A stretch of 64,000 nucleotides of DNA, taken from assembly GCF_040610475.1 (NCBI RefSeq), contig NZ_JBEXMJ010000001.1:434001-498000 (forward strand), written 5' to 3'. This stretch comes from Actinopolymorpha sp. NPDC004070 (GTDB lineage Bacteria; Actinomycetota; Actinomycetes; Propionibacteriales; Actinopolymorphaceae). Shown here piece by piece: positions 8,721-17,553 of this stretch. Every line of letters begins with the position of its first letter. Position 1 is the stretch's first letter. Under the pieces are notes generated by a model, which saw nothing but the letters and a program-made list of their open reading frames with translations, was not told where the DNA came from and did not search any database. Made by a program: the position numbers and the translations under genes.

Positions 8721-8752
8721 CGACGCATCTGACGACGCATCTGACGACGCAT
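8717..8752 (+). repeat. 12-bp tandem repeat starting on the pcrA stop codon
   Basis: CTGACGACGCAT is present three times without change at 8717-8728, 8729-8740 and 8741-8752. The first copy contains the pcrA TGA stop. Since the period is a multiple of three, the two further TGA triplets lie in the same frame as backup stops. Confidence 0.9.
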
Positions 8753-8781
8753 CCGACGGCACTGCCGACGGCAGAGGAGAG

Positions 8782-8866
8782 AAGGCCGCTGCGCTGACGT
8801 GAGGTCAGCGGAGCGGCCTTCCACCGTGGATCCGTGTGGATCCGCGGTGGACCCTTCGTGGGTCCG
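8782..8866. terminator. Hairpin cluster between convergent pcrA and the M23 gene
   Basis: Arms 8782-8798 and 8804-8820 pair over about 17 positions with one mismatch around a 5-base loop. Further inverted repeats follow, including GGACCC/GGGTCC near 8850-8866. Placed between convergent genes, it probably stops transcription from both sides. Confidence 0.7.
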
Positions 8867-8885
8867 CCGGCGATCCGGCGTCGAG

Positions 8886-9875
8886 TCAGAGCAGACCCTT
8901 CTGGCGCAGCCAGGGCAGCGGATCGATCGCGGTGCCGCCACCGGGATGCACCTCGAAGTGCAGGTGGGGTCCGCTGGAGTTGCCGGTGCTCCCGACGTAG
9001 CCGATCAGCGTGCCGGCGCGCACCGGGCCGCTGCGGCGGGCGATCCGCGACAGGTGGCAGTACCACGTCACGGTGCCGTCCTCGTGCCTGACCTGGATTC
9101 GGTTGCCGAACGCGCTGTACGCGCTCTCCCACCCCGCACCGATGACCTCGCCGTTGCCCACGGAGTAGACGGGCGTGCCGAGCGGGGACGCGAAGTCCAG
9201 TCCGGTGTGCAGGTGGCTCCACATCGAGCCCGCCCGGCCGTACCCCGCGGACAGGCGGAACTTCCGCACCGGAAGCGTCCACTCGACGGAGCGTTCCATC
9301 GTCTGCCGCTCGGTGGCACCGGCCGCGGTGCGTTCGATCGACTGGATCTCCTGACTGTGCCGCGCGGCCCAGGCGGCCCGCTCCTGGTCGGCGGCCGCAC
9401 GGGCCCGGTGCGCGGCGGCCAGGTCGGCCGCGTCGGCGGTCGGCTTGGCGGTGCGCCTGGAACGGTCGGCCCGCTCGGCCGCGTCCTGCCGGGCCTGCTG
9501 GACCTGGCTCACGCTGCGAGCGATGCTCGCCGGCAGTGCGCGTTCGACGGTGGTCTCACCCCGGGCCAACGTGCCCGAGCCCGCGGCCACGACCCCGGAA
9601 CCTGCCACCGCGGCGCCGGAGGCGACGGCGAACGTCGCCACGCCGGCGAGGATCGGGACGGTGGGGAAACTTCGCCCACTCTCGGCCTTGCGGTGCCCAC
9701 CCGAGCGTGCCTGCTTCGGGGGAAGCCGCAGAGTCGAGGAGGGCGGGAGGACGGGAGCGGCGCCACGTGACTTCGCCGGGGTCGCCGGACGGGTGGTCCG
9801 GGAACCAGACGTGTCTCGCGACGGTCGAGTGCGGCCCGCCGATCGGTCACGGCGGTGCTTCGCGGTCTCGGCCAC
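8886..9875 (-). CDS. M23 family peptidase (LytM-type peptidoglycan endopeptidase)
   Basis: 329 residues. Zinc peptidase that cuts peptide cross-bridges in peptidoglycan, or a non-enzymatic activator of amidases. The N-terminal 70 residues are basic and Ser/Arg-rich. A hydrophobic segment at about 72-95 anchors it in the membrane. An Ala/Arg/Gln-rich stretch at 110-180 should form a coiled coil. The M23 domain follows with HTGLDFASP (zinc ligands His and Asp), GNGEVI, and HLHFEV near residue 306, so the metal site is complete. I chose the GTG at 9875 because AGGAAGG lies 9 bases upstream; the frame continues upstream but lacks a ribosome binding site there. It is divergent from the B12-binding subunit gene across a repeat-bearing spacer. 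Confidence 0.88.
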   Translation of the reverse strand: MAETAKHRRDRSAGRTRPSRDTSGSRTTRPATPAKSRGAAPVLPPSSTLRLPPKQARSGGHRKAESGRSFPTVPILAGVATFAVASGAAVAGSGVVAAGSGTLARGETTVERALPASIARSVSQVQQARQDAAERADRSRRTAKPTADAADLAAAHRARAAADQERAAWAARHSQEIQSIERTAAGATERQTMERSVEWTLPVRKFRLSAGYGRAGSMWSHLHTGLDFASPLGTPVYSVGNGEVIGAGWESAYSAFGNRIQVRHEDGTVTWYCHLSRIARRSGPVRAGTLIGYVGSTGNSSGPHLHFEVHPGGGTAIDPLPWLRQKGLL

Positions 9876-10280
9876 GAGTGAGCAACCTTCCTGAAGCCGG
9901 GTCTGCCGATCTCGAGTTTCGCGTTTTTCGGCAGTAAACGCGGCAGACGATAACGGATTGGTGTCAACAGGCCAAACAACTCGTACCGGCCAGGCCGGAA
10001 GCGGACCACCAGATGCTACGAGTCGGGCAATCCAGACAGGGCAGGACACGCGGTGTCACCACTCCGGTGCGAGAGGGCACCGGGTGTCACCTGCCTGCCG
10101 CACGGGAGACACCGCGCGTCACCGAAACGCGGGTCCGATGCCATAAGTTCTGGGCAGAAGTCCGAGGCGATCGCCGAGTCGGTTCCGGGCTTCGCGCCGG
10201 CCTTTCCGCGAGAACTCCGCGGGAAGCGGCGAGAATGTCGGCGCGGGTGCCGGGGCGGTGTCGGCCGAGTCGAGAGGTGC
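9876..10280. other. 405-base divergent spacer between the M23 and B12-binding genes
   Basis: No gene is seen. The core at 10051-10091 carries two copies of GGTGTCACC-like sequence and a perfect 7-bp inverted repeat between them. TTGACA on the minus strand (complement of 9962-9967) is a possible -35 box for the M23 gene. I looked for the conserved blocks of the c-di-AMP (ydaO) riboswitch that often precedes cell-wall hydrolase genes in this phylum and did not see them. Confidence 0.4.
10051..10091. promoter_or_regulatory. Possible operator: paired GTGTCACC repeats around a hairpin
   Basis: GTGTCACC occurs at 10053-10060 and 10084-10091, exactly 31 bases apart, with a perfect inverted repeat (arms 10064-10070 and 10077-10083) between. 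A weaker CGTCACC follows near 10117. The 31-base spacing equals about three helical turns, which would suit two protein dimers on one DNA face. The function is inferred. Confidence 0.35.
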
Positions 10281-10832
10281 GTGGGTGACGTGCAGGCAGA
10301 ACAAGGGCGTTCGCCGATCCGGGTGGTCGTCGCCAAGCCCGGGCTGGACGGCCACGACCGGGGAGCGAAGGTCGTCGCCCGCGCGCTGCGCGACGCCGGC
10401 ATGGAGGTCATCTACACCGGCCTGCACCAGACGCCGGAGCAGATCGTGGAGACCGCGATCCAGGAGGACGCCGACGGGATCGGCCTGTCCGTCCTGTCCG
10501 GTGCGCACCTGACCCTGTTCCAGCGCCTGACCGATCTCCTGCGCGAGCGGGAAGCCGACGACATCGTCGTGTTCGGGGGAGGGATCATCCCCGAGGCCGA
10601 CATCGCCACGCTGGCGCGGATGGGAGTTGCCCGCGTCTTCACCCCCGGTGCGTCGACCCACGAGATCGTGGGCTGGGTGAGCACCCACCTCGGGGACCAG
10701 ACCGAGGATGCCGACGCGTCGGTGGCACAGACCGCACAGGCCGCGCAGGCCTCGCACACCGGAGAGAGCGCGCAGACCGGGGAGAGTGTGGGCGGGGAGA
10801 GCGTGGAAGGTACGGAGGCGTCACCGGCCTGA
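10281..10832 (+). CDS. Cobalamin-binding small subunit of an acyl-CoA mutase (IcmB/MCM C-terminal type)
   Basis: 183 residues. Binds adenosylcobalamin for a mutase that rearranges methylmalonyl-CoA, isobutyryl-CoA or a similar thioester. The Rossmann-like B12 domain starts at [15 protein letters not shown], whose D-x-H-x-x-G supplies the histidine that coordinates cobalt. It goes on through the LSVLSGAH and FGGGIIP segments that pack around the B12 tail. After residue 135 an unusual acidic/Ala/Ser/Gly tail of about 45 residues is added. No catalytic large domain is fused, so a separate large subunit is required; the one at 40057 lacks a B12 domain and is the obvious partner. GTG 10281 and GTG 10290 are both possible starts, since GAGAGG at 10272-10277 is poorly spaced to each. 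The gene precedes sucCD. Confidence 0.85.
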   Translation: MGDVQAEQGRSPIRVVVAKPGLDGHDRGAKVVARALRDAGMEVIYTGLHQTPEQIVETAIQEDADGIGLSVLSGAHLTLFQRLTDLLREREADDIVVFGGGIIPEADIATLARMGVARVFTPGASTHEIVGWVSTHLGDQTEDADASVAQTAQAAQASHTGESAQTGESVGGESVEGTEASPA

Positions 10833-10999
10833 GCGCCCCTCCTGGTTCGCGGTTCCGTTCGCGGCCGGGGGACGGGTCCGACGCGACTCCGTCGGCGGGA
10901 CCAGTCGCAGGTCAGCACCCCCGCACGGGGGTCCGTCACCGCTCGTACGCCGCGCGCCCCGCTCAGTGCCCCGCTCGCGGCGTGCCGACCCGGCGGCGT

Positions 11000-11005
11000 T
11001 AGGCT
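11000..11005 (+). promoter_or_regulatory. -10 box TAGGCT of sucCD
   Basis: TAGGCT lies 66 bases before the sucC GTG, giving a leader of about 60 bases. The same hexamer is found before pcrA and mdh. Confidence 0.45.
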
Positions 11006-11070
11006 CGCGGCCGGGCCTTCGCAGGGCCCGCCAGCCAAGGCGATGCGAACCGACCAGGAAGAGCGCGCTC

Positions 11071-12246
11071 GTGGATCTGATGGAATTCCAGGCGAAGGAA
11101 CTCTTCGCCAAGCACGGCGTACCCGTCACACTCGGGCGGGTCGTGGAGACACCCGGCGACGCCCGGCCGGCTGCCGAGGAACTCGGTGGGCGGGTCGTCG
11201 TCAAGGCCCAGGTGATGACCGGGGGCCGGGGCAAGGCAGGCGGGGTCAAGCTCGCCGCCGACCCCGACGAGGCGGTGGCCCAGGCCGAGGCCATCCTCGG
11301 AATGGACATCAAGGGCCACGTCGTCCGCCGCGTCCTGGTGGCGCCGGCGGCGGCGATCGCCGACGAGTACTACTTCTCCTTCCTCGTCGACCGGTCCAAC
11401 CGTTCCTACCTCTGCATCGCCAGCGCCGAGGGTGGGGTGGAGATCGAGGAGGTCGCCCGCACCAATCCCGACGCCGTGGCCAAGATCGCGATCGACCCGG
11501 TGGCCGGAGTCGACGAGGCGAAGGCCCGCGAGATCGTCGCCGCAGCCAACTTCCCGTCCGACGTCGCCGAGGCCGCCGTCCCCGCGATCCTCGCGCTGTG
11601 GAAGGCCTTCGTCGCCGAGGACGCCACGCTCGTCGAGGTCAACCCGCTGGTGAAGCTGGCCGACGGCACGATCGAGGCGCTCGACGGCAAGGTGACCCTG
11701 GACGCCAACGCCGCGTTCCGGCACGAGGACCACGCCGCGTTCGAGGACAAGGCGGCCACCGACCCGCTGGAGCAACGGGCCAAGGACAAGCACCTCAACT
11801 ACGTGAAGCTGCAGGGCCAGGTCGGCATCATCGGCAACGGCGCGGGCCTGGTGATGAGCACCCTCGACGTGGTGGCCTACGCCGGTGAGGAGTTCGGCGG
11901 CGTCCAGCCGGCCAACTTCCTCGACATCGGCGGCGGCGCGTCCGCCGAGGTGATGGCCAACGGGCTGGAGATCGTCCTGTCCGACCCCGACGTCAACGCC
12001 GTCTTCGTCAACGTGTTCGGCGGGATCACCGCCTGCGACGCGGTGGCCAACGGCATCGTCGCGGCGTTCGAACTGCTCGCCGAGCGCGGCGAGGCGGTCT
12101 CCAAGCCGCTCGTCGTCCGGCTCGACGGCAACAACGCCGAACTCGGCCGGCAGATCCTCTCCGGCGCCGCGCTGGAGGGCGTCGAGCAGGTCGACACGAT
12201 GGATGGCGCCGCGCGTCGCGCGGCCGAACTGGCCGCGGCGCGGTAA
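11071..12246 (+). CDS. sucC: Succinyl-CoA ligase beta subunit
   Basis: 391 residues, normal for the family. With SucD it makes succinate, CoA and ATP or GTP from succinyl-CoA in the citric acid cycle. The N-terminal ATP-grasp domain begins [13 protein letters not shown] and includes the nucleotide loop [11 protein letters not shown] near residue 50. The C-terminal CoA-ligase domain has [18 protein letters not shown] and NVFGGIT. The GTG at 11071 follows AGGAAGAG at 11056-11063 and gives the usual N-terminus VDLMEFQ. It ends 13 bases before sucD and is clearly co-transcribed with it. Confidence 0.96.
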   Translation: MDLMEFQAKELFAKHGVPVTLGRVVETPGDARPAAEELGGRVVVKAQVMTGGRGKAGGVKLAADPDEAVAQAEAILGMDIKGHVVRRVLVAPAAAIADEYYFSFLVDRSNRSYLCIASAEGGVEIEEVARTNPDAVAKIAIDPVAGVDEAKAREIVAAANFPSDVAEAAVPAILALWKAFVAEDATLVEVNPLVKLADGTIEALDGKVTLDANAAFRHEDHAAFEDKAATDPLEQRAKDKHLNYVKLQGQVGIIGNGAGLVMSTLDVVAYAGEEFGGVQPANFLDIGGGASAEVMANGLEIVLSDPDVNAVFVNVFGGITACDAVANGIVAAFELLAERGEAVSKPLVVRLDGNNAELGRQILSGAALEGVEQVDTMDGAARRAAELAAAR

Positions 12247-12259
12247 GGAGACTTCAACC

Positions 12260-13150
12260 ATGGCGATCTTCCTCACCGAGAACAGCAAGGTCATCGTCCA
12301 GGGGATGACCGGCTCCGAGGGCATGAAGCACACGACGAAGATGCTGCGGGCCGGCACCAACATCGTCGGGGGCACCAACCCGCGCAAGGCCGGCCAGAAG
12401 GTCGAGGTCGAGGGCCGTTCGCTCCCGATCTTCGCCACCGTCCAGGAGGCGATGGAGCAGACCGGCGCCGACGTCAGCGTGGCGTTCGTGCCGCCGGCCT
12501 TCACCAAGGCCGCGGTCAACGAGGCCGTCGACGCGGAGATGCCGCTGGTCGTGGTGATCACCGAGGGCGTGCCGGTCCACGACACCGCGGACTTCTACAC
12601 CCGGGCGCACGCCAAGGGCGGGCGCACCCGCATCGTCGGCCCGAACTGCCCGGGCGTCGCCTCGCCGGGCAAGTCCTACGCCGGCATCATCCCCGCCGAC
12701 ATCACCGGCCCCGGCAAGATCGGGCTGGTCTCCAAGTCGGGCACGCTGACGTACCAGATGATGTACGAGCTGCGCGACATCGGCTTCTCCACCGCAGTCG
12801 GCATCGGTGGTGACCCGATCATCGGTACCACCCACATCGACGCCCTGGCGGCGTTCGAGGCCGACCCGGAGACCGAGGTCATCGTGATGATCGGTGAGAT
12901 CGGCGGGGACGCGGAGGAGCGGGCCGCGGAATTCATCAAGGCCAACGTCACCAAGCCGGTCGTCGGCTACGTCGCGGGCTTCACCGCGCCCGAGGGCAAG
13001 ACGATGGGCCACGCCGGCGCGATCGTGTCCGGCTCGTCCGGCACCGCGCAGGCAAAGCAGGAGGCGCTCGAGGCCTGCGGTGTGCGGGTCGGCCGCACTC
13101 CCAGCGAGGCCGCCCGGCTGGTACGCGAGGTCGTCGAGAGCCGCGGGTAG
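12260..13150 (+). CDS. sucD: Succinyl-CoA ligase alpha subunit
   Basis: 296 residues. Carries the CoA-binding domain (VQGMTGSEG near residue 15) and the phospho-histidine of the reaction in GHAGAIVSG near residue 250. The ligase core has GPNCPG and [14 protein letters not shown] at 12245-12250 lies 9 bases before the ATG. Upstream of sucC sits a B12-dependent mutase subunit whose product could be succinyl-CoA, so the three genes form a sensible functional group. A strong hairpin follows. Confidence 0.96.
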   Translation: MAIFLTENSKVIVQGMTGSEGMKHTTKMLRAGTNIVGGTNPRKAGQKVEVEGRSLPIFATVQEAMEQTGADVSVAFVPPAFTKAAVNEAVDAEMPLVVVITEGVPVHDTADFYTRAHAKGGRTRIVGPNCPGVASPGKSYAGIIPADITGPGKIGLVSKSGTLTYQMMYELRDIGFSTAVGIGGDPIIGTTHIDALAAFEADPETEVIVMIGEIGGDAEERAAEFIKANVTKPVVGYVAGFTAPEGKTMGHAGAIVSGSSGTAQAKQEALEACGVRVGRTPSEAARLVREVVESRG

Positions 13151-13221
13151 CACGACCCGCGCCCCCGCGAGGGCCGGCGACAGGCCGGGAACGCGAGGAC
13201 GCGGCGCACGGACGAGAACGA

Positions 13222-13261
13222 CCGACGAGGCGGGTCCCCGGCCAGGGACCCGCCTCGTCGG
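13222..13261. terminator. Bidirectional terminator between sucD and the sensor-like gene
   Basis: A perfect 17-bp inverted repeat (13222-13238 with 13245-13261) encloses a 6-base loop. It stands between convergent genes and can serve both. Confidence 0.85.
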
Positions 13262-13290
13262 CTGTCAGCAGGAGTTCGGCTCCCCGGTGC

Positions 13291-14343
13291 TCAGCCGCCG
13301 CCGCTGGTCGCCAGCCGGCCGGCGGTCGCCGTCAGCGTCGCGGCCATCGGGTCGGCGTCGTAGGTGAAGTCCAGGCCGTCCTCGCGCCAGACGACCACCG
13401 ACACCTGGGCGTTGGAACGCACCAGTCCGACGACCTCGATCCGGCCGGTGCCGTCGCCGTTGTCGTGGCCGAACCACCACCAGCCGGCCTGGTCGCCGGC
13501 GTCGGCGCTGGTCGGCCCGTACGGCTGCCCCCAGGCACAGGCGGCCAGCCAGCCGCGGAACGTGGCGTACGCGGATTCAGCCTCCGCACCGGTGTCGAAC
13601 CGGCCGACCACGTTGGCGCCGATCACGGTGCCCTCGGCGCCCCAGGTGAAGTCGCGGCGCACGGTCTGCACGGCGCCGAGCCCGGCCAGGTCACCGGACT
13701 GGCAGTGCGCCGCCGGCGACCCTTCGGCCGCACTGGTGCCGGCGTCGGCCCAGGAGGACCCGGAGTCGTCGACCTTCGGCATCTCCGCCGCGCCGAGCAG
13801 CGCGTCGGCGGTCAACGGCGGAGCCGTTGGGGCCGGCGGAGCGGTCGTCGGCGCGGGTTCGGGACTCGCGGGCGGCGTCGCGGTGCCGGTGGAGGAGGAC
13901 GTGGGAACCGACGGCGGGGGCGTCGACGACGACTTGGACGTGGGTACGTGCCGGTGCCGCTCGGACGGAGCGTGGGTGGGCTTCGGCCGGGCGTACCGGG
14001 AAGCCGCGCCGCTGGCGGTGAGCCGGGCCGCCGGAGGCCCGGGGGGGATCCGGATCGCGGTGCCGAGAATGCCGGTAGGCGTCGGACGTGGCATCCCCGG
14101 CAGCGTGGCCGGTGGGTCGCTGACCGGAGTGAGGTCGTGTTCGCTGGGGATGCCGGCGATCACGCTGTAGCCGAGCAGGCCGACGCCCGCAACGACGGCG
14201 ATGCCGGTGCTCGCGGCACGCTGGACGTGCCGGCGGACACCGCGCCGTCGCAGTTGGCTGGGATCGGGCCACTCGACGACGTCCAGGTCGGAGCGCAGCC
14301 GGGTCAGCTGGTCATCGACCCGGCGGTCTGAGTCAGCGGGCAT
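13291..14343 (-). CDS. Single-pass membrane protein with PknH-like extracellular domain, coupled to an ECF sigma factor
   Basis: 350 residues. A short acidic/basic cytoplasmic part (about 1-40) is followed by one membrane segment (GIAVVAGVGLLGYSVIAG, about 43-60). A Pro/Ser/Thr-rich spacer runs to about residue 190. The extracellular domain of about 160 residues has two Cys (AHCQSG and AACAWG) and the phrase VVGRFDTGAEAESAY, like the sensor domain of mycobacterial PknH. Its ATG overlaps the end of the sigma gene by 11 bases, so the two are co-translated. It may act as an anti-sigma factor or envelope sensor, but no classical zinc-binding anti-sigma motif (H-x3-C-x2-C) is visible, so this is inference. 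Confidence 0.6.
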   Translation of the reverse strand: MPADSDRRVDDQLTRLRSDLDVVEWPDPSQLRRRGVRRHVQRAASTGIAVVAGVGLLGYSVIAGIPSEHDLTPVSDPPATLPGMPRPTPTGILGTAIRIPPGPPAARLTASGAASRYARPKPTHAPSERHRHVPTSKSSSTPPPSVPTSSSTGTATPPASPEPAPTTAPPAPTAPPLTADALLGAAEMPKVDDSGSSWADAGTSAAEGSPAAHCQSGDLAGLGAVQTVRRDFTWGAEGTVIGANVVGRFDTGAEAESAYATFRGWLAACAWGQPYGPTSADAGDQAGWWWFGHDNGDGTGRIEVVGLVRSNAQVSVVVWREDGLDFTYDADPMAATLTATAGRLATSGGG

Positions 14344-14854
14344 GCTCGGTCTCCTCAGTCGCACTCTCGGCTCTGGGATCGCTCTCGCGCAGGAGCGCGG
14401 CGAGTGCGGCGCGGCCTCGGGACAGCCTGGCCTTGACGGTGCCGCTCGGAACACTCATCTCCCGGGCGACCTCCTCGACAGACATTCCGACCAGGTGGTG
14501 GAGCACGATCGTGCGTCGCTGCGCCTCGGGGATCTCCTTGAGGGCGGCGACGAGTGCGACGTTGTCGGGACTGGGTTCGGGTGCGTGCGACGGCGGTCCG
14601 TGCCGGGCCATCGCGGCGACACCGTTCTTGATCTTGCGCCACCTGCTGGCGGCGATGCGCCAGGCGACAGTGCGCAGCCAGGCCTCGGGGTTGGCGTGGC
14701 CGGCCACGTCCGTCCAGTGTTGCCAGGCTCGGGCGTACGCCTCTTGGACACAATCTTGAGCATCGGCCAGGTTTCCGGTCATCGCGTACATCTGGTGGAG
14801 GAGTCGTTGCCGTGTGGCGTGGTAGAAGGCGTCGAAGTCGTCGGCTTCCGCCAT
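14333..14854 (-). CDS. ECF RNA polymerase sigma factor (SigE family)
   Basis: 173 residues, the usual size. Region 2 covers about residues 8-75 with DAQDCVQEAYARAWQ and the W-L-R-T-V-A-W-R end. Region 4 at about 105-160 contains the helix-turn-helix MSVEEVAREMSVPSGTVKARL. There is no C-terminal SnoaL extension. I chose the ATG at 14854 because GGAGGG lies just upstream; the frame runs further upstream without a ribosome binding site. The downstream gene overlaps it and encodes a membrane protein likely to control it or be controlled by it. Confidence 0.9.
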   Translation of the reverse strand: MAEADDFDAFYHATRQRLLHQMYAMTGNLADAQDCVQEAYARAWQHWTDVAGHANPEAWLRTVAWRIAASRWRKIKNGVAAMARHGPPSHAPEPSPDNVALVAALKEIPEAQRRTIVLHHLVGMSVEEVAREMSVPSGTVKARLSRGRAALAALLRESDPRAESATEETEHAR

Positions 14855-15134
14855 GCGCCCTCCGCCACTCCCGCCGACTCTCTCCAGATGACACCGCACC
14901 CCGGCCGGTGGTTGCAGCGTTGGTGCCCTCAGATTGGGGAAACGTCAGCCGCGCACCACGGGTGTCAGGACGAACATAGTCAAACCGGTCCTGTCACGGC
15001 TTCTCATACCGGCTGATCGAGAAACATCTGTGACTTTTCCGGTGCGAATCCTCCCACGTCGTGTCGGATCTTTTGCCGGGTGGTTCGCCCGTGCGGCGTG
15101 TCCGAGGCGGCGCTTACGTGCGTCGGCTGGGACC

Positions 15135-16430
15135 ATGTCTGCGATGACCGACCTGCTGGCGCGTTCAGTCGCGCGCGTACCAGGACGCCCACCCGGTGGT
15201 GGGCACCCCAGGCCGGCGCCCGTGGGGGCGCTTCTGGTGGCCGGCTGGGCGGTGCTGGCGGGGGTGTTGCCGTGTGCGGCGATCGCCGTCGTGGGCTGGT
15301 TCGCCACGACCGGCGGTACGGGGTCGTGGGCCTTCCGGGTCGGCGTGGACGCCTGGCTGTCGGCCCACTGGGTGCCGATCGGCCTGTCCGACGGCCGGTA
15401 CAACCTCGCGCCCTGGGGTCTGACCGCGTTGCCTGTTCTGTTGCTGTGGCGGGCCGGTGGCTGGGTGGCCCGCACCGCCGAACTGCGCGGGGTGCGCGAC
15501 ACCTGCCTGGGGGTGGCATCCCTGGCGGTCGCCTACGGCGCACTGGTGACGCTCGTTGCGCTGGCCACCCGCGCCGACGAGGCCGCTCCCGACCTCCTGC
15601 GGGCCTTCGGGTTCGCCACTCTGCTCGCCGCCGTGGTGGGCGGCGCCGGGACGACCTGGGATACCGGGCACGCCAAGTCGTTCTGGGCGCGCCTGCCCGA
15701 GGGTGTGCGGGCCGTCCTCTACGGCGGTACCGCCGGCCTTGTCGCACTGCTGACCTGCGGCACCGTGCTGGTCGCCGCGTCCCTGGCCGTGCACGCCGGC
15801 CGGGTCGCCGACCTCACCAGGTCGCTGGCGCCCGGACCGGTCGGTCTGGTGCTGCTGCTCGTGGCGTGCCTGGCGTACCTCCCGAACGCCGCGGTGTTCG
15901 GTACGGCGTACGCCCTCGGTCCGGGTTTCGCGGTCGGGACCGGCACGGTCGTCGCGCCGTCGGGTGTGCTGCTCGGCTCGTTGCCGGCATTTCCGCTGCT
16001 CGGCGCCCTGCCGGTGACCACGACGCCGCCCGGCTGGCTGGCCGCGGTACTGGTGCTGCCGATCGCGGCGGGCGCGGTGGCCGGGCTGGCGGCCGTACGC
16101 AGGTATCCGGAGTACGGCGTGGAAACAGCGGCCGCCCGGGCCGGACTGGCCGGGGTCGCCGGCGGGGTGCTCTACACGCTGGTAGCCCTGCTGGCCGGCG
16201 GCTCGGTCGGCCCCGGGCGGCTGGCCGACGTCGGGGTGCCCGCGGCTCAGACGGCGCTGATCGCGGTCAGCACGCTCGGGATCGCCGGGGCGGTGGCGGT
16301 GCCGGCGAGCAGGGCGGCGTCCCGGTGGAACCCGCTCGACCGGCTGCCCGGCCGGCGGCGTGGAGACGCGGCCGAGCAGGACACAGCCGATCAGGGCGCA
16401 GCCGGCCAGGACGCGACAGAGCAGGACTGA
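15135..16430 (+). CDS. DUF6350 polytopic membrane protein
   Basis: 431 residues with about eleven hydrophobic segments spread over the whole chain from residue 25 to 405, and a short charged tail rich in Asp, Gln and Ala. I recognise it as the DUF6350 family, which in actinobacteria usually lies next to purN, as here. No function is known; no catalytic or transport motif is evident. The ATG at 15135 and the one at 15144 are both possible; neither has a clear ribosome binding site. It is divergent from the sigma factor and convergent with the following Gly-rich gene. Confidence 0.75.
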   Translation: MSAMTDLLARSVARVPGRPPGGGHPRPAPVGALLVAGWAVLAGVLPCAAIAVVGWFATTGGTGSWAFRVGVDAWLSAHWVPIGLSDGRYNLAPWGLTALPVLLLWRAGGWVARTAELRGVRDTCLGVASLAVAYGALVTLVALATRADEAAPDLLRAFGFATLLAAVVGGAGTTWDTGHAKSFWARLPEGVRAVLYGGTAGLVALLTCGTVLVAASLAVHAGRVADLTRSLAPGPVGLVLLLVACLAYLPNAAVFGTAYALGPGFAVGTGTVVAPSGVLLGSLPAFPLLGALPVTTTPPGWLAAVLVLPIAAGAVAGLAAVRRYPEYGVETAAARAGLAGVAGGVLYTLVALLAGGSVGPGRLADVGVPAAQTALIAVSTLGIAGAVAVPASRAASRWNPLDRLPGRRRGDAAEQDTADQGAAGQDATEQD

Positions 16431-16483
16431 GCCGGGGCCGAGGCAGGACCACGGCCAGGACGCGAGGACGCGAGGACCCCGGT

Positions 16484-17416
16484 TCAGGAGCGAGCCGGCG
16501 GCGAGAGCCGGTCGAAGATGCTCTTCTCGAACGTCGTCTGGCAGTTCTGCCGGGCGGTCTGGGTGTTGGCGCCGGACACGCACTCCTGGTAGTCCACGAT
16601 CTCGCTCCAGAAGACGGCCCACACCACCGACAGCACCAGGCCGATCGCCACCGCGACCACGCCGAGGACCAGGCCCGGTCCGGCGCCGGGAACCGTCCGG
16701 CCCGCGCGGCGCCCCTTGCGCCGCCCGGCCACTCCCAGTCCGATCGCGACACCACCGGCGAAGATGCCGAGCGGCGGAACGAAGATGCTCGCCAGCAGGC
16801 CGAAGATGCCGAGCATCAAGGCGATGCGGCCGTAGACGTTCACCTGCCGGCGCTGGTCCTCCGACTCGGCCGGTCCGTGCGGGCCGCCCGGCTGTCCGCC
16901 GGGTTGTCCGCCGCCGCCCGCCGGACCGCCGGGGCCGCCGCTCCAGCCGCCCCAACCGCCGCCGGGCCGTTCGCCGCCCTGCGCAGCGCCGCCGGGGCGG
17001 TCGCCGGCCGGGCCGTTGCCACCTTCGCCGCCGTTCCCGCCGAACCCTCCGTTCCCGCCATGCCCGCCGTTCCCGCCGTTCCCGCTCCCACTCGCGCCGC
17101 CGTGCCCAGCCCTGCCACCGGTGCCGCCACCGGTGCCGCTCGAGTTGTCGCCGGTGGGCATGATCCGTGCGTACGGCGAACCGGTGCGCGGCCGGCCGAA
17201 GACCCGTTCGGTGTCCGGGGGAGCGACGGTGCCCTCGGGCGGAATGGGGGCGAGTCCGGAGTCGCCGGATTCGTCCGCGCCGGGGGTGGTGCCCGTACCG
17301 GCGCCCGCGCGGCCGCTCCTGCTCGTCGCCGTACCCGCCGCCCGTGCCCCCGCCGGGGGCGTGCCGGCCGACTCGTCCTCGTGACGGCCCTCGGGGGGAT
17401 TGTCGGTACTGCTCAC
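16484..17416 (-). CDS. Gly-rich protein with two C-terminal membrane segments
   Basis: 310 residues. Residues 1-95 are polar and Pro/Gly/Thr-rich. Residues 95-180 are almost entirely Gly, Asn, Pro and Ala, with runs of N-G-G and H-G-G that recall PGRS sequences. After a charged patch (EDQRRQVNVYGRIAL) two hydrophobic segments follow at about 197-220 and 240-265, then an extracellular tail with two Cys (QECVSG and QNCQTT). This resembles DUF4190-like small membrane proteins with a long cytoplasmic Gly-rich arm. GGGAGAAG precedes the GTG at 17416. The function is unknown. It is divergent from purN. Confidence 0.6.
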   Translation of the reverse strand: MSSTDNPPEGRHEDESAGTPPAGARAAGTATSRSGRAGAGTGTTPGADESGDSGLAPIPPEGTVAPPDTERVFGRPRTGSPYARIMPTGDNSSGTGGGTGGRAGHGGASGSGNGGNGGHGGNGGFGGNGGEGGNGPAGDRPGGAAQGGERPGGGWGGWSGGPGGPAGGGGQPGGQPGGPHGPAESEDQRRQVNVYGRIALMLGIFGLLASIFVPPLGIFAGGVAIGLGVAGRRKGRRAGRTVPGAGPGLVLGVVAVAIGLVLSVVWAVFWSEIVDYQECVSGANTQTARQNCQTTFEKSIFDRLSPPARS

Positions 17417-17553
17417 AGGGGCTTCTCCCGTCGTTCGCGCGTCTACCGCTATCGTGACGGAACGTCGGACTCGAAGCGAACGTGCCCCGGGTAGGTCGCC
17501 GGCGCCGCTCCAGTTCGAGTGTCCGCGGCCGACCGATCAGCGAGGAGTTCATC

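Noticed and set aside
9876..10280. c-di-AMP (ydaO) riboswitch before the M23 peptidase
   Set aside because: Expected by analogy with actinobacterial cell-wall hydrolase genes, but I could not find its conserved sequence blocks on the minus strand. A covariance-model search would settle it.
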